From the NCBI RefSeq assembly GCF_029478665.1, contig NZ_JARPQB010000012.1, positions 1-64,000 on the forward strand: a DNA stretch of 64,000 nucleotides, written 5' to 3'. The translations under genes and the position numbers were made by a program. The notes below the pieces were generated by a model, which worked only from the letters and a program-made list of their open reading frames with translations, was not told the origin of the DNA and did not search any database. Shown here piece by piece: positions 52,379-61,763 of the stretch. This DNA comes from Pseudomonas entomophila (lineage in GTDB: Bacteria > Pseudomonadota > Gammaproteobacteria > Pseudomonadales > Pseudomonadaceae). Each line of letters begins with the position of its first letter. Position 1 is the first letter of the stretch.

Positions 52379-52915
52379 TTACTCTGCTTTGGGAGCTTCG
52401 GTGGCACAGGCAGGTTTGCCGGCCGCGTATTTGAGACTTGGGTCGACCAGCGCACCAAAGTGCTTGAGGGCCTCGGAGCCGATCAGCAGCGGGAACTGGA
52501 AGGCGCTGCGGTCGGTGAGGTTGACCTCGATGGTGCGGCGTGTCTGGCCCATGCAGATATCGAGCTCGATAACCGGGCGGGCGGTGTAGGCCTTGCCGGA
52601 TTCGGCATCATAGTCCCCGGCGCGGCGCTTGATCTTGCTGACCCGGGCCAGGGGGCGTTCGATGGGGTGTTTGTGGGCGGCGTCGATGGCCAGGTAGAAA
52701 CGTACCCAGCTCTCGCCATCGCGCTTGAAGCGCTTGATGTCGCGGGCGCTGAGCGAGGCGGTCTTGGCGCCGGTGTCGAGCTTGGCCGCCACTTCCAGGT
52801 CGAGATCGCCCAGGCGGGCGTATTCGTTCAGACCGTACACGGTCTTTTCCGCCGCGGGCGCGAGGGCCGGCAGCAGGGTCAGGCAGAGCAGCAGTGAAGC
52901 GGGTGTGAGTCTCAT
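52379..52915 (-). CDS. Retropepsin-like (ATP-dependent zinc protease family) periplasmic protein
   Basis: A 178-residue protein with a signal peptide (TPASLLLCLTLLPALAPAAE). The core VAAKLDTGAKTASLSARDIKRF carries a D-T-G triplet as in retroviral-type aspartic proteases, and DYDAESGKAYTARPVIELDICMG, LTDRSAFQFPLLIGSEALKHF follow. Databases often call this family ATP-dependent zinc protease, a name not supported by any zinc or ATP motif here. It is the first gene of the operon with the 7TM protein and the ATP-grasp ligase. Substrate unknown. Confidence 0.85.
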   Translation of the reverse strand: MRLTPASLLLCLTLLPALAPAAEKTVYGLNEYARLGDLDLEVAAKLDTGAKTASLSARDIKRFKRDGESWVRFYLAIDAAHKHPIERPLARVSKIKRRAGDYDAESGKAYTARPVIELDICMGQTRRTIEVNLTDRSAFQFPLLIGSEALKHFGALVDPSLKYAAGKPACATEAPKAE

Positions 52916-53114
52916 AATCCTGGCGCGGTGCTGTGCGGGGTTCAGGGCAAGGCGACTGGCCAAGCGTCCTCAGAGTGTGTCGGTAGCATGAAAAGATGAC
53001 AGGTACATGCTCCATGCTCCGAAAGGAGCGCGGCATTCTATCACGCCGATGTCTTGACGCCAGCGCGCCCGCGATCAGACCGCGCAGAGGCGAGGTAAGT
53101 TCGTTATTAGACGA

Positions 53115-53126
53115 TTGTCGACAATA
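53115..53126. promoter_or_regulatory. Operator 1 of the propionate operon
   Basis: ATTGTCGACAAT, a perfect 12-bp palindrome 14 bp upstream of the -35 box; its TGTCGACA core recurs in operator 2. Confidence 0.65.
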
Positions 53127-53139
53127 TTCTTTTTGTCTT

Positions 53140-53167
53140 TGACTCCTGGCTGTGGTTTGGCTAGTTT
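53140..53167 (+). promoter_or_regulatory. Candidate promoter of the propionate operon
   Basis: TTGACT and TAGTTT with a 16-bp spacer, placed between the two palindromic operators and 33 bp before the regulator's ATG. Confidence 0.55.
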
Positions 53168-53186
53168 TGCCGTCATTGATTTTGAA

Positions 53187-53198
53187 GGTGTCGACAAT
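53187..53198. promoter_or_regulatory. Operator 2 of the propionate operon
   Basis: A TGTCGACA palindrome, with one half extended to GACAAT, overlapping the ribosome site of the regulator. Its centre is 72 bp from operator 1, about seven helical turns. Confidence 0.6.
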
Positions 53199-53199
53199 C

Positions 53200-53916
53200 A
53201 TGCTGGACACAGCCCAGGCCACGACGATCACCCAGGACGAAACCGAGACCCTGTCGGAGAACGTCTTCCGGCGTATCCAGGCGGCCATCGTCAAGGGTGA
53301 GATCGCCCCCGGCAGCAAGATCTCCGAGCCAGAGCTGGCGCGCACCTACGGCATCAGCCGCGGCCCGTTGCGCGAGGCGATCCACCGCCTCGAGGGCCAG
53401 CGCTTGCTGGTGCGTGTACCCCATGTCGGCGCGCGGGTGGTGTCGCTGAGCCATGCCGAGCTGATCGAACTGTACGAGATTCGCGAATCGCTGGAAGGCA
53501 TGGCATGCCGCCTGGCCGCCGAGCGCATGAGCCAGGCCGCCATCGACGAGCTGCGCCATGTGCTCGACACCCACGAGCGCGATGCCGCGTTCCAGGCCGG
53601 GCAGGGCTACTACCAGCAGGAAGGCGACTACGACTTCCACTACCGGATCATCCAGGGCAGTGGCAACCAGACCCTCTACAAGATGCTCTGCGGCGAGCTG
53701 TACCAACTGGTGCGCATGTACCGCATCCAGTTCTCCACCACGCCCAACCGGCCACGCCAGGCTTTCGCCGAGCACCACCGCATCCTCGATGCCATCGAAG
53801 CCCGCGACGGCGAACTCGCAGAACTCCTGATGCGCCGCCACATCGGCGCGTCCAAGCGCAATATCGAGCGCCACTACCAGGGCGCCGACAACAATAGCCC
53901 ACGAGGTGAGTCATGA
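53200..53916 (+). CDS. GntR-family regulator of the propionate operon (FCD type)
   Basis: A 238-residue regulator. The winged helix is in residues about 20-90 ([45 protein letters not shown]). The FCD domain has metal-binding candidates ([29 protein letters not shown]). It heads the operon: prpB overlaps its stop by four bases (ATGA). This placement, plus the paired operators around its promoter, indicates autoregulation and control of propionate catabolism, the role played in E. coli by an unrelated sigma-54 activator. Ligand is presumably a 2-methylcitrate pathway intermediate. Confidence 0.9.
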   Translation: MLDTAQATTITQDETETLSENVFRRIQAAIVKGEIAPGSKISEPELARTYGISRGPLREAIHRLEGQRLLVRVPHVGARVVSLSHAELIELYEIRESLEGMACRLAAERMSQAAIDELRHVLDTHERDAAFQAGQGYYQQEGDYDFHYRIIQGSGNQTLYKMLCGELYQLVRMYRIQFSTTPNRPRQAFAEHHRILDAIEARDGELAELLMRRHIGASKRNIERHYQGADNNSPRGES

Positions 53917-54803
53917 CAGTGAAGAGCACCCCCGGCCAGCGTTTCCGTGACGCGGTTGCCGCCGAACATCCGCTGCAGGTGGTCGGGACCATCAACGCCA
54001 ACCACGCCCTGCTGGCCAAGCGCGCCGGCTTCAAGGCCATCTACCTGTCCGGCGGCGGTGTCGCCGCCGGCTCCCTGGGCCTGCCGGACCTGGGCATCAG
54101 CGGGCTGGACGACGTGCTCACCGATGTGCGCCGCATCACCGACGTATGCGACCTGCCACTGCTGGTGGATGTCGACACCGGCTTTGGCGCCTCGGCCTTC
54201 AACGTCGCCCGCACCGTCAAGTCGATGAGCAAGTTCGGCGCCGCGGCGATCCATATCGAGGACCAGGTCGGCGCCAAGCGCTGTGGCCACCGCCCGAACA
54301 AGGAGATCGTCAGCCAGCAGGAAATGGTCGACCGTATCAAGGCCGCGGTGGATGCCCGCAGCGATGACAGCTTCGTGATCATGGCGCGCACCGACGCGTT
54401 GGCGGTGGAAGGCCTGAACGCCGCGCTGGACCGCGCCGCGGCCTGCGTCGAGGCGGGTGCCGACATGATTTTCCCGGAAGCGATCACCGAACTTTCGATG
54501 TACAAGACCTTCGCCGACCGGGTGAAGGCGCCGATCCTGGCCAACATCACCGAGTTCGGCGCCACGCCGCTGTACACCACCGAAGAGCTCGCCTCGGTCG
54601 ATGTGTCGCTGGTGCTCTATCCTCTGTCGGCGTTCCGCGCCATGAACAAGGCCGCCGAGAACGTCTACACCGCGCTGCGCCGCGATGGTACGCAGAAGCA
54701 CGTGATCGACACCATGCAGACCCGCATGGAGCTCTACGATGCCATTGGCTACCACGCCTTCGAGCAGAGCCTCGATGCGCTGTTCGCGCAGAAGAAGGGA
54801 TGA
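53913..54803 (+). CDS. prpB: 2-methylisocitrate lyase
   Basis: A 296-residue lyase of the PEP mutase/isocitrate lyase superfamily that splits 2-methylisocitrate into pyruvate and succinate. The active-site motif KRCGH is in [16 protein letters not shown]; the N-terminal [25 protein letters not shown] and DVDTGFG (metal ligands) are present. Length is normal. Overlaps the regulator gene and is followed by a single REP palindrome before prpC. Confidence 0.96.
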   Translation: MTVKSTPGQRFRDAVAAEHPLQVVGTINANHALLAKRAGFKAIYLSGGGVAAGSLGLPDLGISGLDDVLTDVRRITDVCDLPLLVDVDTGFGASAFNVARTVKSMSKFGAAAIHIEDQVGAKRCGHRPNKEIVSQQEMVDRIKAAVDARSDDSFVIMARTDALAVEGLNAALDRAAACVEAGADMIFPEAITELSMYKTFADRVKAPILANITEFGATPLYTTEELASVDVSLVLYPLSAFRAMNKAAENVYTALRRDGTQKHVIDTMQTRMELYDAIGYHAFEQSLDALFAQKKG

Positions 54804-54821
54804 TTCAAGCGCACATCGCCC

Positions 54822-54846
54822 TGTAGGAGCCGGCTTGCCGGCGAAC
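54822..54846. repeat. REP-type palindrome (GCCGGC variant, single)
   Basis: tgtaggagccggcttgccggcgaa, between prpB and prpC. Confidence 0.8.
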
Positions 54847-54908
54847 AGGCCAGACACCCGATTAGCCAGAAAAGACTTCGATAACAAATTCAAGAAAGGA
54901 GAAACACC

Positions 54909-56036
54909 ATGGCCGAAGCAAAAGTACTCAGTGGCGCAGGCCTGCGCGGCCAGGTGGCCGGGCAGACCGCGCTGTCGACCGTCGGCCAGGCCGGTGCCGG
55001 CCTGACCTACCGCGGCTATGACGTGCGCGACCTGGCCGCCGGCGCCGAGTTCGAGGAAGTCGCCTACCTGCTGCTGTACGGTGAGCTGCCGAGCAAGGCC
55101 GAGCTCGCCGACTACAAGCGCAAGCTCAAGGGCTTGCGTGACCTGCCGCAAGCGCTGAAGGAAGTCCTCGAGCGCATCCCGCGCGATGCCCACCCGATGG
55201 ACGTGATGCGCACCGGCTGCTCGGTGCTCGGCACTCTGGAACCGGAGCTGGCCTTCGATGCCCAGCACGACAAGACCGACCGCCTGCTGGCGCTGTTCCC
55301 GGCGGTGATGTGCTACTGGTACCGCTTCACCCACCACGGTGTACGCATCGATTGCACCAGCGATGAAGACACGATTGGCGGCCACTTCCTGCATCTATTG
55401 CATGGCAAGAAACCAAGCGACCTGCACGTCAAGGTGATGAACGTCTCGCTGATCCTGTACGCGGAGCACGAGTTCAACGCCTCGACCTTCACCGCCCGGG
55501 TCTGCGCCTCGACCCTGTCCGACCTGTACTCCTGCGTGACCGCCGCCATCGGTTCGCTGCGCGGCCCGCTGCACGGTGGCGCCAACGAGGCGGCGATGGA
55601 GCTGATCGAACGCTTCCAGACGCCACAGGAGGCCACTGCCGAGCTGCTGCGCATGCTCGAGCGCAAGGACAAGATCATGGGCTTCGGCCATGCGATCTAC
55701 AAAGAGTCCGATCCGCGCAACGAGGTGATCAAGGGCTGGTCGAAGAAGCTCGCCGACGAAGTGGGCGACAGCGTGCTGTACCCGGTATCTGAAGCCATCG
55801 ACAAGACCATGTGGGAGCAGAAGCGCCTGTTCCCCAACGCTGACTTCTACCATGCCTCGGCGTACCACTTCATGGGTATCCCGACCAAGCTGTTCACCCC
55901 GATCTTCGTTTGCTCGCGCCTGACCGGCTGGGCCGCGCACGTGTTCGAACAGCGCGCCAACAACCGCATCATCCGCCCGAGCGCCGAGTATGTCGGCGTC
56001 GAGCAGCGCCAGTTCGTGCCGATCGAGCAACGCTGA
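54909..56036 (+). CDS. prpC: 2-methylcitrate synthase
   Basis: A 375-residue citrate-synthase-family enzyme joining propionyl-CoA and oxaloacetate. Marks: LTYRGYDVRDLAAG, the catalytic His in GPLHGGANEAAMELI and GFGHAIYKESDPRNEVIK, and the C-terminal FVCSRLTGWAAHVFEQR. It lacks the N-terminal extension of the larger type II citrate synthase, as expected for PrpC. AAGGAG lies just before the ATG. Confidence 0.95.
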   Translation: MAEAKVLSGAGLRGQVAGQTALSTVGQAGAGLTYRGYDVRDLAAGAEFEEVAYLLLYGELPSKAELADYKRKLKGLRDLPQALKEVLERIPRDAHPMDVMRTGCSVLGTLEPELAFDAQHDKTDRLLALFPAVMCYWYRFTHHGVRIDCTSDEDTIGGHFLHLLHGKKPSDLHVKVMNVSLILYAEHEFNASTFTARVCASTLSDLYSCVTAAIGSLRGPLHGGANEAAMELIERFQTPQEATAELLRMLERKDKIMGFGHAIYKESDPRNEVIKGWSKKLADEVGDSVLYPVSEAIDKTMWEQKRLFPNADFYHASAYHFMGIPTKLFTPIFVCSRLTGWAAHVFEQRANNRIIRPSAEYVGVEQRQFVPIEQR

Positions 56037-56052
56037 GCCAGCCCGCGATCCT

Positions 56053-56140
56053 TGTAGGAGCCAGCCTTGCTGGCGAACCCTGGCGACGCCGGGGCTGGGG
56101 GTGCTTCGCACCCCATCGCCAGCAAGGCTGGCTCCTACAG
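56053..56140. repeat. Paired REP element (GCCAGC variant), outward-facing
   Basis: tgtaggagccagccttgctggcga and tcgccagcaaggctggctcctaca inverted, with a central hairpin gggtgc-ttc-gcaccc. Lies between prpC and acnD. Confidence 0.88.
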
Positions 56141-56193
56141 GAAGCAGGGCGGCCGCAACAGCACCGACCTTACCGTGATTGAGTCCCTGTGCC

Positions 56194-58782
56194 ATGAATA
56201 CAGAATTCCGCAAGCCCCTGCCAGGCACCGCCCTGGACTATTTCGACGCCCGCGCCGCGGTCGAGGCGATCAAGCCCGGCGCTTATGACGGCCTGCCGTA
56301 CACCTCCCGCGTGCTGGCCGAAAATCTGGTGCGCCGCTGCGCCCCAGCCACCCTCAACGCCTCGCTTGAACAGCTGATCGAGCGCAAGCGCGACCTCGAC
56401 TTCCCCTGGTTCCCGGCCCGCGTCGTGTGCCACGACATCCTCGGCCAGACCGCGCTGGTGGACCTGGCCGGCCTGCGCGACGCCATCGCCGACAAGGGCG
56501 GCGACCCGGCCCAGGTCAACCCGGTGGTGCCGGTGCAACTGATCGTCGACCACTCGCTGGCCGTGGAGTGCGGCGGCTTCGATCCGCAGGCATTCGAGAA
56601 GAACCGTGCCATCGAGGATCGCCGCAACGAGGACCGTTTCCACTTCATCAACTGGACCAAGCAGGCGTTCAAGAATGTCGACGTGATCCAGCCGGGCAAC
56701 GGCATCATGCACCAGATCAACCTGGAAAAGATGTCGCCGGTGATCCACAACGACCATGGCGTCGCCTACCCGGACACGTGCGTCGGCACCGACAGCCACA
56801 CCCCGCACGTCGATGCCTTGGGTGTGATCGCCATCGGCGTCGGTGGCCTGGAGGCCGAGAACGTGATGCTGGGGCGTGCTTCGTGGATGCGCCTGCCGGA
56901 AATCGTCGGCGTCGAGCTGACGGGCCGCCTGGCTCCCAACATCACCGCCACCGACCTGGTGCTGGCACTCACCGAGTTCCTGCGCAAGCAGAAAGTGGTC
57001 GGCGCCTACTTGGAGTTCCACGGTGCTGGCGCCAGCGTGCTGACCCTGGGCGACCGCGCCACCATCTCCAACATGGCCCCGGAATACGGCGCCACCGCGG
57101 CGATGTTCGCCATCGACCAGCAGACCATCGATTACCTCAAGCTCACCGGTCGCGACGAGCAGCAGGTGCAGTTGGTGGAGACCTACGCCAAGGTTGCAGG
57201 CCTGTGGGCCGACAGCCTGGCCAAGGCCGAGTACGAACGCACCCTGAGCTTCGACCTGTCGAGCGTGGTGCGCAACATGGCCGGCCCGTCGAACCCGCAC
57301 GCCCGGGTGTCCACCAGCGACCTGGCGGCCAAGGGCATTGCCGGCCAGTGGCAAGAAGTGCCGGGGCAGATGCCGGATGGCGCGGTGATCATCGCCGCCA
57401 TCACCAGTTGCACCAACACCAGCAACCCGCGCAACGTGATCGCCGCGGGCCTGCTGGCGCGCAATGCCAACAAGCTCGGGCTTGCCCGCAAACCCTGGGT
57501 GAAGTCGTCACTGGCGCCCGGCTCCAAGACCGTGCAGTTGTACCTGAAGGAAGCGGGGCTGGAGCAGGAGCTGGAGCAGTTGGGCTTTGGCATCGTCGCC
57601 TTTGCCTGCACCACCTGCAACGGCATGTCTGGCGCGCTGGACCCGGTGATCCAGCAGGAGATCATCGACCGCGACCTGTACGCCACCGCTGTGTTGTCGG
57701 GCAACCGCAACTTCGACGGGCGCATCCACCCCTACGCCAAGCAGGCCTTCCTGGCCTCGCCACCGCTGGTGGTTGCCTACGCCATCGCCGGCACCATCCG
57801 CTTCGATATCGAGAAGGATGTGCTGGGCGTGGTCGATGGCAAGGAGATCCGCCTGAAGGATATCTGGCCGAGCGATGAAGAAATCGACGCCGTGGTGCGT
57901 GCGTCGGTGAAGCCGGAGCAATTCCGCCAGGTGTACATCCCCATGTTCGCCATCGAAGAGGACAGGGGGCCGAAGGTCGCGCCGCTGTATGAGTGGCGTC
58001 CGATGAGTACCTATATCCGCCGCCCGCCCTATTGGGAAGGCGCCCTGGCCGGTGAGCGCACCTTGCGCGGCATGCGCCCGCTGGCGGTGCTGCCGGACAA
58101 CATCACCACCGACCACCTGTCGCCGTCCAACGCCATCATGCTCGACAGCGCCGCTGGCGAGTACCTGGCGAAGATGGGCCTGCCGGAGGAGGACTTCAAC
58201 TCCTACGCCACCCACCGCGGCGACCACCTGACCGCGCAGCGCGCCACCTTCGCCAACCCCAAGCTGTTCAACGAGATGGTGCGCAAGGACGACGGCAGCG
58301 TGAAGCAGGGTTCGCTGGCGCGCATCGAGCCGGAAGGCAAGGTGACGCGCATGTGGGAGGCGATCGAAACCTACATGCAGCGCAAGCAACCGCTGATCAT
58401 CGTCGCCGGTGCCGACTACGGCCAGGGCTCGTCCCGCGACTGGGCGGCCAAGGGCGTGCGCCTGGCGGGGGTCGAGGCGATCGTCGCCGAAGGCTTCGAG
58501 CGCATCCATCGCACCAACCTGGTGGGCATGGGCGTGCTGCCGCTTGAGTTCAAGCCGGGCACCGACCGCAAGACCCTGGGGCTGGACGGTAGCGAGACCT
58601 ATGACGTGCTTGGTGAGCGCACGCCGCGTTCAACCTTGACGCTGGTGGTCACGCGGCGCACTGGCGAACGTGTCGAGGTGCCGGTGACCTGCCGCCTGGA
58701 TACCGCCGAAGAAGTGTCGATCTACGAGGCGGGTGGGGTGCTGCAGCGCTTTGCCCAGGACTTCCTGGAAGGCGTGGCCTGA
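56194..58782 (+). CDS. acnD: Fe/S-dependent 2-methylcitrate dehydratase
   Basis: An 862-residue aconitase-family enzyme that dehydrates 2-methylcitrate to 2-methylaconitate. The 4Fe-4S ligands are in AITSCTNTSNPRNV and ACTTCNGMSG. Substrate-pocket segments include DTCVGTDSHTPHVDALGV, the swivelling domain YGQGSSRDWAAKGVRLAGV and the closing TNLVGMGVLPLEF. With prpF next to it, this is the AcnD/PrpF route, which works without PrpD. The start MNTEFRKPLPGT agrees with the family. Confidence 0.95.
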   Translation: MNTEFRKPLPGTALDYFDARAAVEAIKPGAYDGLPYTSRVLAENLVRRCAPATLNASLEQLIERKRDLDFPWFPARVVCHDILGQTALVDLAGLRDAIADKGGDPAQVNPVVPVQLIVDHSLAVECGGFDPQAFEKNRAIEDRRNEDRFHFINWTKQAFKNVDVIQPGNGIMHQINLEKMSPVIHNDHGVAYPDTCVGTDSHTPHVDALGVIAIGVGGLEAENVMLGRASWMRLPEIVGVELTGRLAPNITATDLVLALTEFLRKQKVVGAYLEFHGAGASVLTLGDRATISNMAPEYGATAAMFAIDQQTIDYLKLTGRDEQQVQLVETYAKVAGLWADSLAKAEYERTLSFDLSSVVRNMAGPSNPHARVSTSDLAAKGIAGQWQEVPGQMPDGAVIIAAITSCTNTSNPRNVIAAGLLARNANKLGLARKPWVKSSLAPGSKTVQLYLKEAGLEQELEQLGFGIVAFACTTCNGMSGALDPVIQQEIIDRDLYATAVLSGNRNFDGRIHPYAKQAFLASPPLVVAYAIAGTIRFDIEKDVLGVVDGKEIRLKDIWPSDEEIDAVVRASVKPEQFRQVYIPMFAIEEDRGPKVAPLYEWRPMSTYIRRPPYWEGALAGERTLRGMRPLAVLPDNITTDHLSPSNAIMLDSAAGEYLAKMGLPEEDFNSYATHRGDHLTAQRATFANPKLFNEMVRKDDGSVKQGSLARIEPEGKVTRMWEAIETYMQRKQPLIIVAGADYGQGSSRDWAAKGVRLAGVEAIVAEGFERIHRTNLVGMGVLPLEFKPGTDRKTLGLDGSETYDVLGERTPRSTLTLVVTRRTGERVEVPVTCRLDTAEEVSIYEAGGVLQRFAQDFLEGVA

Positions 58783-58788
58783 GGAGCG

Positions 58789-58892
58789 GGGGCCGCTTCG
58801 CGGCCCTTTCGCGGCACAAGGCCGCTCCTACAGGCGATCGCGTGTCTCTGTAGGAGCGGCCTTGTGCCGCGAAAGGGCTGCGAAGCAGCCCC
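58789..58892. repeat. Long paired REP element, inward-facing
   Basis: About 104 bp forming an almost complete palindrome: each arm has a gggccgc/gcggccc-type hairpin and a gcggcacaaggccgc-type hairpin, with ctcctaca tails facing inward. The right arm reads ggctgc/gcagcc where the left reads ggccgc/gcggcc, a compensatory pair of changes. Between acnD and prpF. Confidence 0.92.
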
Positions 58893-58933
58893 GGGGATGT
58901 TCGCCGAAACGAAAAGATCAGGAAATCACAACA

Positions 58934-60124
58934 ATGGCACACGTACCTCAAATCAAAATCCCCGCCACCTACCTCCGTGGCGGTACCAGCAAAGGCGTGT
59001 TCTTTCGCCTCCAGGACCTGCCCGAACAAGCCCAGGTCCCTGGCCCATCCCGCGACGCTCTGCTGTTGCGGGTGATCGGTAGCCCCGACCCATACGGCAA
59101 GCAGATCGACGGCATGGGCGGCGCCACCTCCAGCACCAGCAAGACAGTGATCCTGTCGAAAAGCATCAAGGCCGACCACGACGTCGACTACCTGTTCGGC
59201 CAGGTGTCGATCGACAAGGCCTTTGTCGACTGGAGCGGCAACTGCGGCAACCTCTCCGCCGCGGTCGGCTCGTTCGCCATCGCCAGCGGCCTGGTCGATA
59301 CCGCGCGCCTGCCACGCAACGGCATCGCCACCGTGCGTATCTGGCAGGCCAATATTGGCAAGACCATCATCGCCCATGTGCCGATCACCGAAGGCGAGGT
59401 GCAGGAAACCGGCGACTTCGAACTTGACGGCGTAACCTTCCCGGCCGCCGAGGTGCAGCTGGAGTTCCTCGACCCTGCGGCCGACGAAGACGGCGACGGC
59501 GGGGCGATGTTCCCCACCGGCAACCTGGTGGACGACCTCGAGGTGCCGGGCGTCGGTACCTTCAAGGCAACCCTGATCAACGCCGGCATCCCGACCATCT
59601 TCGTCAATGCCGCCGACCTCGGCTATTCCGGTACCGAGCTGCAGGAAGCCATCAACGGTGATGTTGTCGCATTGCAGCGTTTCGAGACCATCCGCGCCCA
59701 TGGCGCGGTGCGCATGGGCTTGATCGAACACGTCGATCAGGCTGCCGGGCGTCAGCACACACCCAAGGTGGCCTTCGTCGCGGCGCCGACCACCTACACT
59801 GCTTCCAGTGGCAAGGCGGTCAATGCCGAGGAGGTCGACCTGCTGGTGCGCGCGCTGTCGATGGGCAAGCTGCACCACGCGATGATGGGCACCGCTGCGG
59901 TGGCCATCGGCACGGCGGCGGCGATTCCCGGAACGCTGGTCAACCTCGCGGCCGGTGGGGGAGCGCGCAGTGCCGTGCGCTTCGGGCATCCATCCGGCAC
60001 GTTGCGGGTCGGCGCCGAGGCGCGGCAGGTGGACGGGCAGTGGACCGTGACCAAGGCCATCATGAGCCGTAGCGCTCGGGTGCTGATGGAGGGCTGGGTG
60101 CGCGTGCCTGGCGACAGCTTCTAA
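58934..60124 (+). CDS. prpF: 2-methylaconitate isomerase PrpF
   Basis: A 396-residue isomerase of the diaminopimelate-epimerase-like fold, acting on the 2-methylaconitate made by AcnD. The N-terminal YLRGGTSKGVFF carries the conserved Lys, then GGATSSTSKTVILS, and DWSGNCGNLSAAVG with the catalytic Cys region. RFGHPSGTLRVG closes the second half. It always accompanies acnD, as here. Start MAHVPQIK. Confidence 0.94.
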   Translation: MAHVPQIKIPATYLRGGTSKGVFFRLQDLPEQAQVPGPSRDALLLRVIGSPDPYGKQIDGMGGATSSTSKTVILSKSIKADHDVDYLFGQVSIDKAFVDWSGNCGNLSAAVGSFAIASGLVDTARLPRNGIATVRIWQANIGKTIIAHVPITEGEVQETGDFELDGVTFPAAEVQLEFLDPAADEDGDGGAMFPTGNLVDDLEVPGVGTFKATLINAGIPTIFVNAADLGYSGTELQEAINGDVVALQRFETIRAHGAVRMGLIEHVDQAAGRQHTPKVAFVAAPTTYTASSGKAVNAEEVDLLVRALSMGKLHHAMMGTAAVAIGTAAAIPGTLVNLAAGGGARSAVRFGHPSGTLRVGAEARQVDGQWTVTKAIMSRSARVLMEGWVRVPGDSF

Positions 60125-60153
60125 CGCAGCATCGGCGCACGGCTTTCGTTGAG

Positions 60154-60255
60154 CGGGGCCGCTGTGCGGCCCTTCGCGGGGCAAGCCCGCTCCTACAGGA
60201 TTTGCGCGGATCTGTAGGAGCGGGCTTGTCCCGCGAAGGGCTGCACAGCAGCCCC
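60154..60255. repeat. Long paired REP element, inward-facing (GCGGG variant)
   Basis: Two arms with hairpins gggccgc-tgt-gcggccc / gggctgc-aca-gcagccc and gcgggg-caa-gcccgc type, tails inward. The left and right outer hairpins differ by paired C-G to T-A changes. Between prpF and prpD. Confidence 0.92.
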
Positions 60256-60274
60256 CGTTATCAAGGAGCCGCCA

Positions 60275-61759
60275 ATGAGCGCCAATGTCGACTTCAACAC
60301 TCGCCCCGACTACGACCAGATCCTGCAGGCTATCGCCGACTACGTCCTCGACTATCAGGTCGACTCCCGCGAAGCCCTCGACACCGCCCGCAACTGCCTG
60401 ATGGACACGCTGGGCTGCGGCCTGCTGGCCCTGCGCTTCCCCGAGTGCACCAAGCTGCTGGGCCCGCTGGTCGAGGGCACCGTGGTCCCCCATGGCGCAC
60501 GGGTGCCCGGCACCAGCTACCGCCTGGACCCGGTCAAGGCCGCCTGGGACATCGGCTGTACCGTCCGCTGGCTGGACTACAACGACACCTGGCTAGCTGC
60601 GGAATGGGCCCACCCCTCGGACAACCTTGGCGGCATCCTCGCCGTCGCCGACCATCTTTCGCAAAAGCATGTGGCCGCTGGCGAGGCGCCGCTGACCATG
60701 CGCAGCGTGCTCGATGCGATGGTCATGGCCCATGAGGTCCAGGGCGTGCTGGCGCTGGAGAACGCGTTCAACCGGGTCGGCCTGGATCATGTGTTGCTGG
60801 TCAAGGTGGCTTCCACGGCGGTCTGCGCCAAGCTGATGGGCGCCAATCGCGAACAACTGCTGTCGGCACTGTCCCATGCCTTCGTCGACGGCCAGGCCTT
60901 GCGCACCTACCGTCACGCGCCCAATGCCGGCTCGCGCAAGTCGTGGGCGGCGGGGGATGCCTCCAGTCGTGGCGTGCGCCTGGCCGATATCGCCATGCGT
61001 GGCGAAATGGGCGTGCCCAGCGTGCTGACGGCGGCGCAATGGGGCTTCTACGACGTGTCGTTCAGCCACACCAACAAGGACCTGGCGCTCAAACCTGACG
61101 AGCAGCAGGCACTGCGCCTGCCCCAGGCCTTTGCCAGCTACGTGATGGAGAACGTGCTGTTCAAGGTCAGTTTTCCCGCCGAGTTCCACGCGCAGACCGC
61201 CTGCGAGGCCGCGCTGGTCCTGCACCCACAGGTGCGCAACCGCTTGCATGAAGTCACGCGAATCGTCATCACCACCCAGGAGTCGGCGATCCGCATCATC
61301 TCCAAGGAAGGCCCGCTGGCCAACGCCGCCGACCGTGATCATTGCCTGCAGTACATGACCGCCGTGCCGCTGATCTTCGGCAGCCTGGTGGCCGAGCATT
61401 ACGAGGATGCTTTCCACGCGGCGCACCCGAGCATCGACCGTCTGCGCGAGAAGATGGAGGTGGTCGAGGAGCCGCGTTTCAGCCGCGAATACCTCGAGCC
61501 CGACAAGCGTTCGATCGCCAATGGCCTGCAGGTGTTCTTCAAGGATGGCAGCCATACCCGGGAGGTGGTGGTGGAGTACCCGGTCGGCCATCGTCGGCGC
61601 AGGGCAGAGGGGATACCGTTGCTGGAGGCCAAGTTCAGGGAGAACCTGGCGACACGGTTTGTTCGGCAGCGGTGTGAGCAGATTCTGGCGCTGTGCAAGG
61701 ACCAGGCTGCGCTTGAAGCCATGCCGGTGCACAGCTTCGTGGATCTGTTCGTGATCTGA
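60275..61759 (+). CDS. prpD: 2-methylcitrate dehydratase PrpD
   Basis: A 494-residue MmgE/PrpD-family enzyme without iron-sulfur cluster, dehydrating 2-methylcitrate. Marks: [73 protein letters not shown] and [17 protein letters not shown]. Its presence next to acnD and prpF gives the operon two routes for the same dehydration step. AAGGAGCCGCCA precedes the ATG. It ends the operon. Confidence 0.95.
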   Translation: MSANVDFNTRPDYDQILQAIADYVLDYQVDSREALDTARNCLMDTLGCGLLALRFPECTKLLGPLVEGTVVPHGARVPGTSYRLDPVKAAWDIGCTVRWLDYNDTWLAAEWAHPSDNLGGILAVADHLSQKHVAAGEAPLTMRSVLDAMVMAHEVQGVLALENAFNRVGLDHVLLVKVASTAVCAKLMGANREQLLSALSHAFVDGQALRTYRHAPNAGSRKSWAAGDASSRGVRLADIAMRGEMGVPSVLTAAQWGFYDVSFSHTNKDLALKPDEQQALRLPQAFASYVMENVLFKVSFPAEFHAQTACEAALVLHPQVRNRLHEVTRIVITTQESAIRIISKEGPLANAADRDHCLQYMTAVPLIFGSLVAEHYEDAFHAAHPSIDRLREKMEVVEEPRFSREYLEPDKRSIANGLQVFFKDGSHTREVVVEYPVGHRRRRAEGIPLLEAKFRENLATRFVRQRCEQILALCKDQAALEAMPVHSFVDLFVI

Positions 61760-61763
61760 AAAG

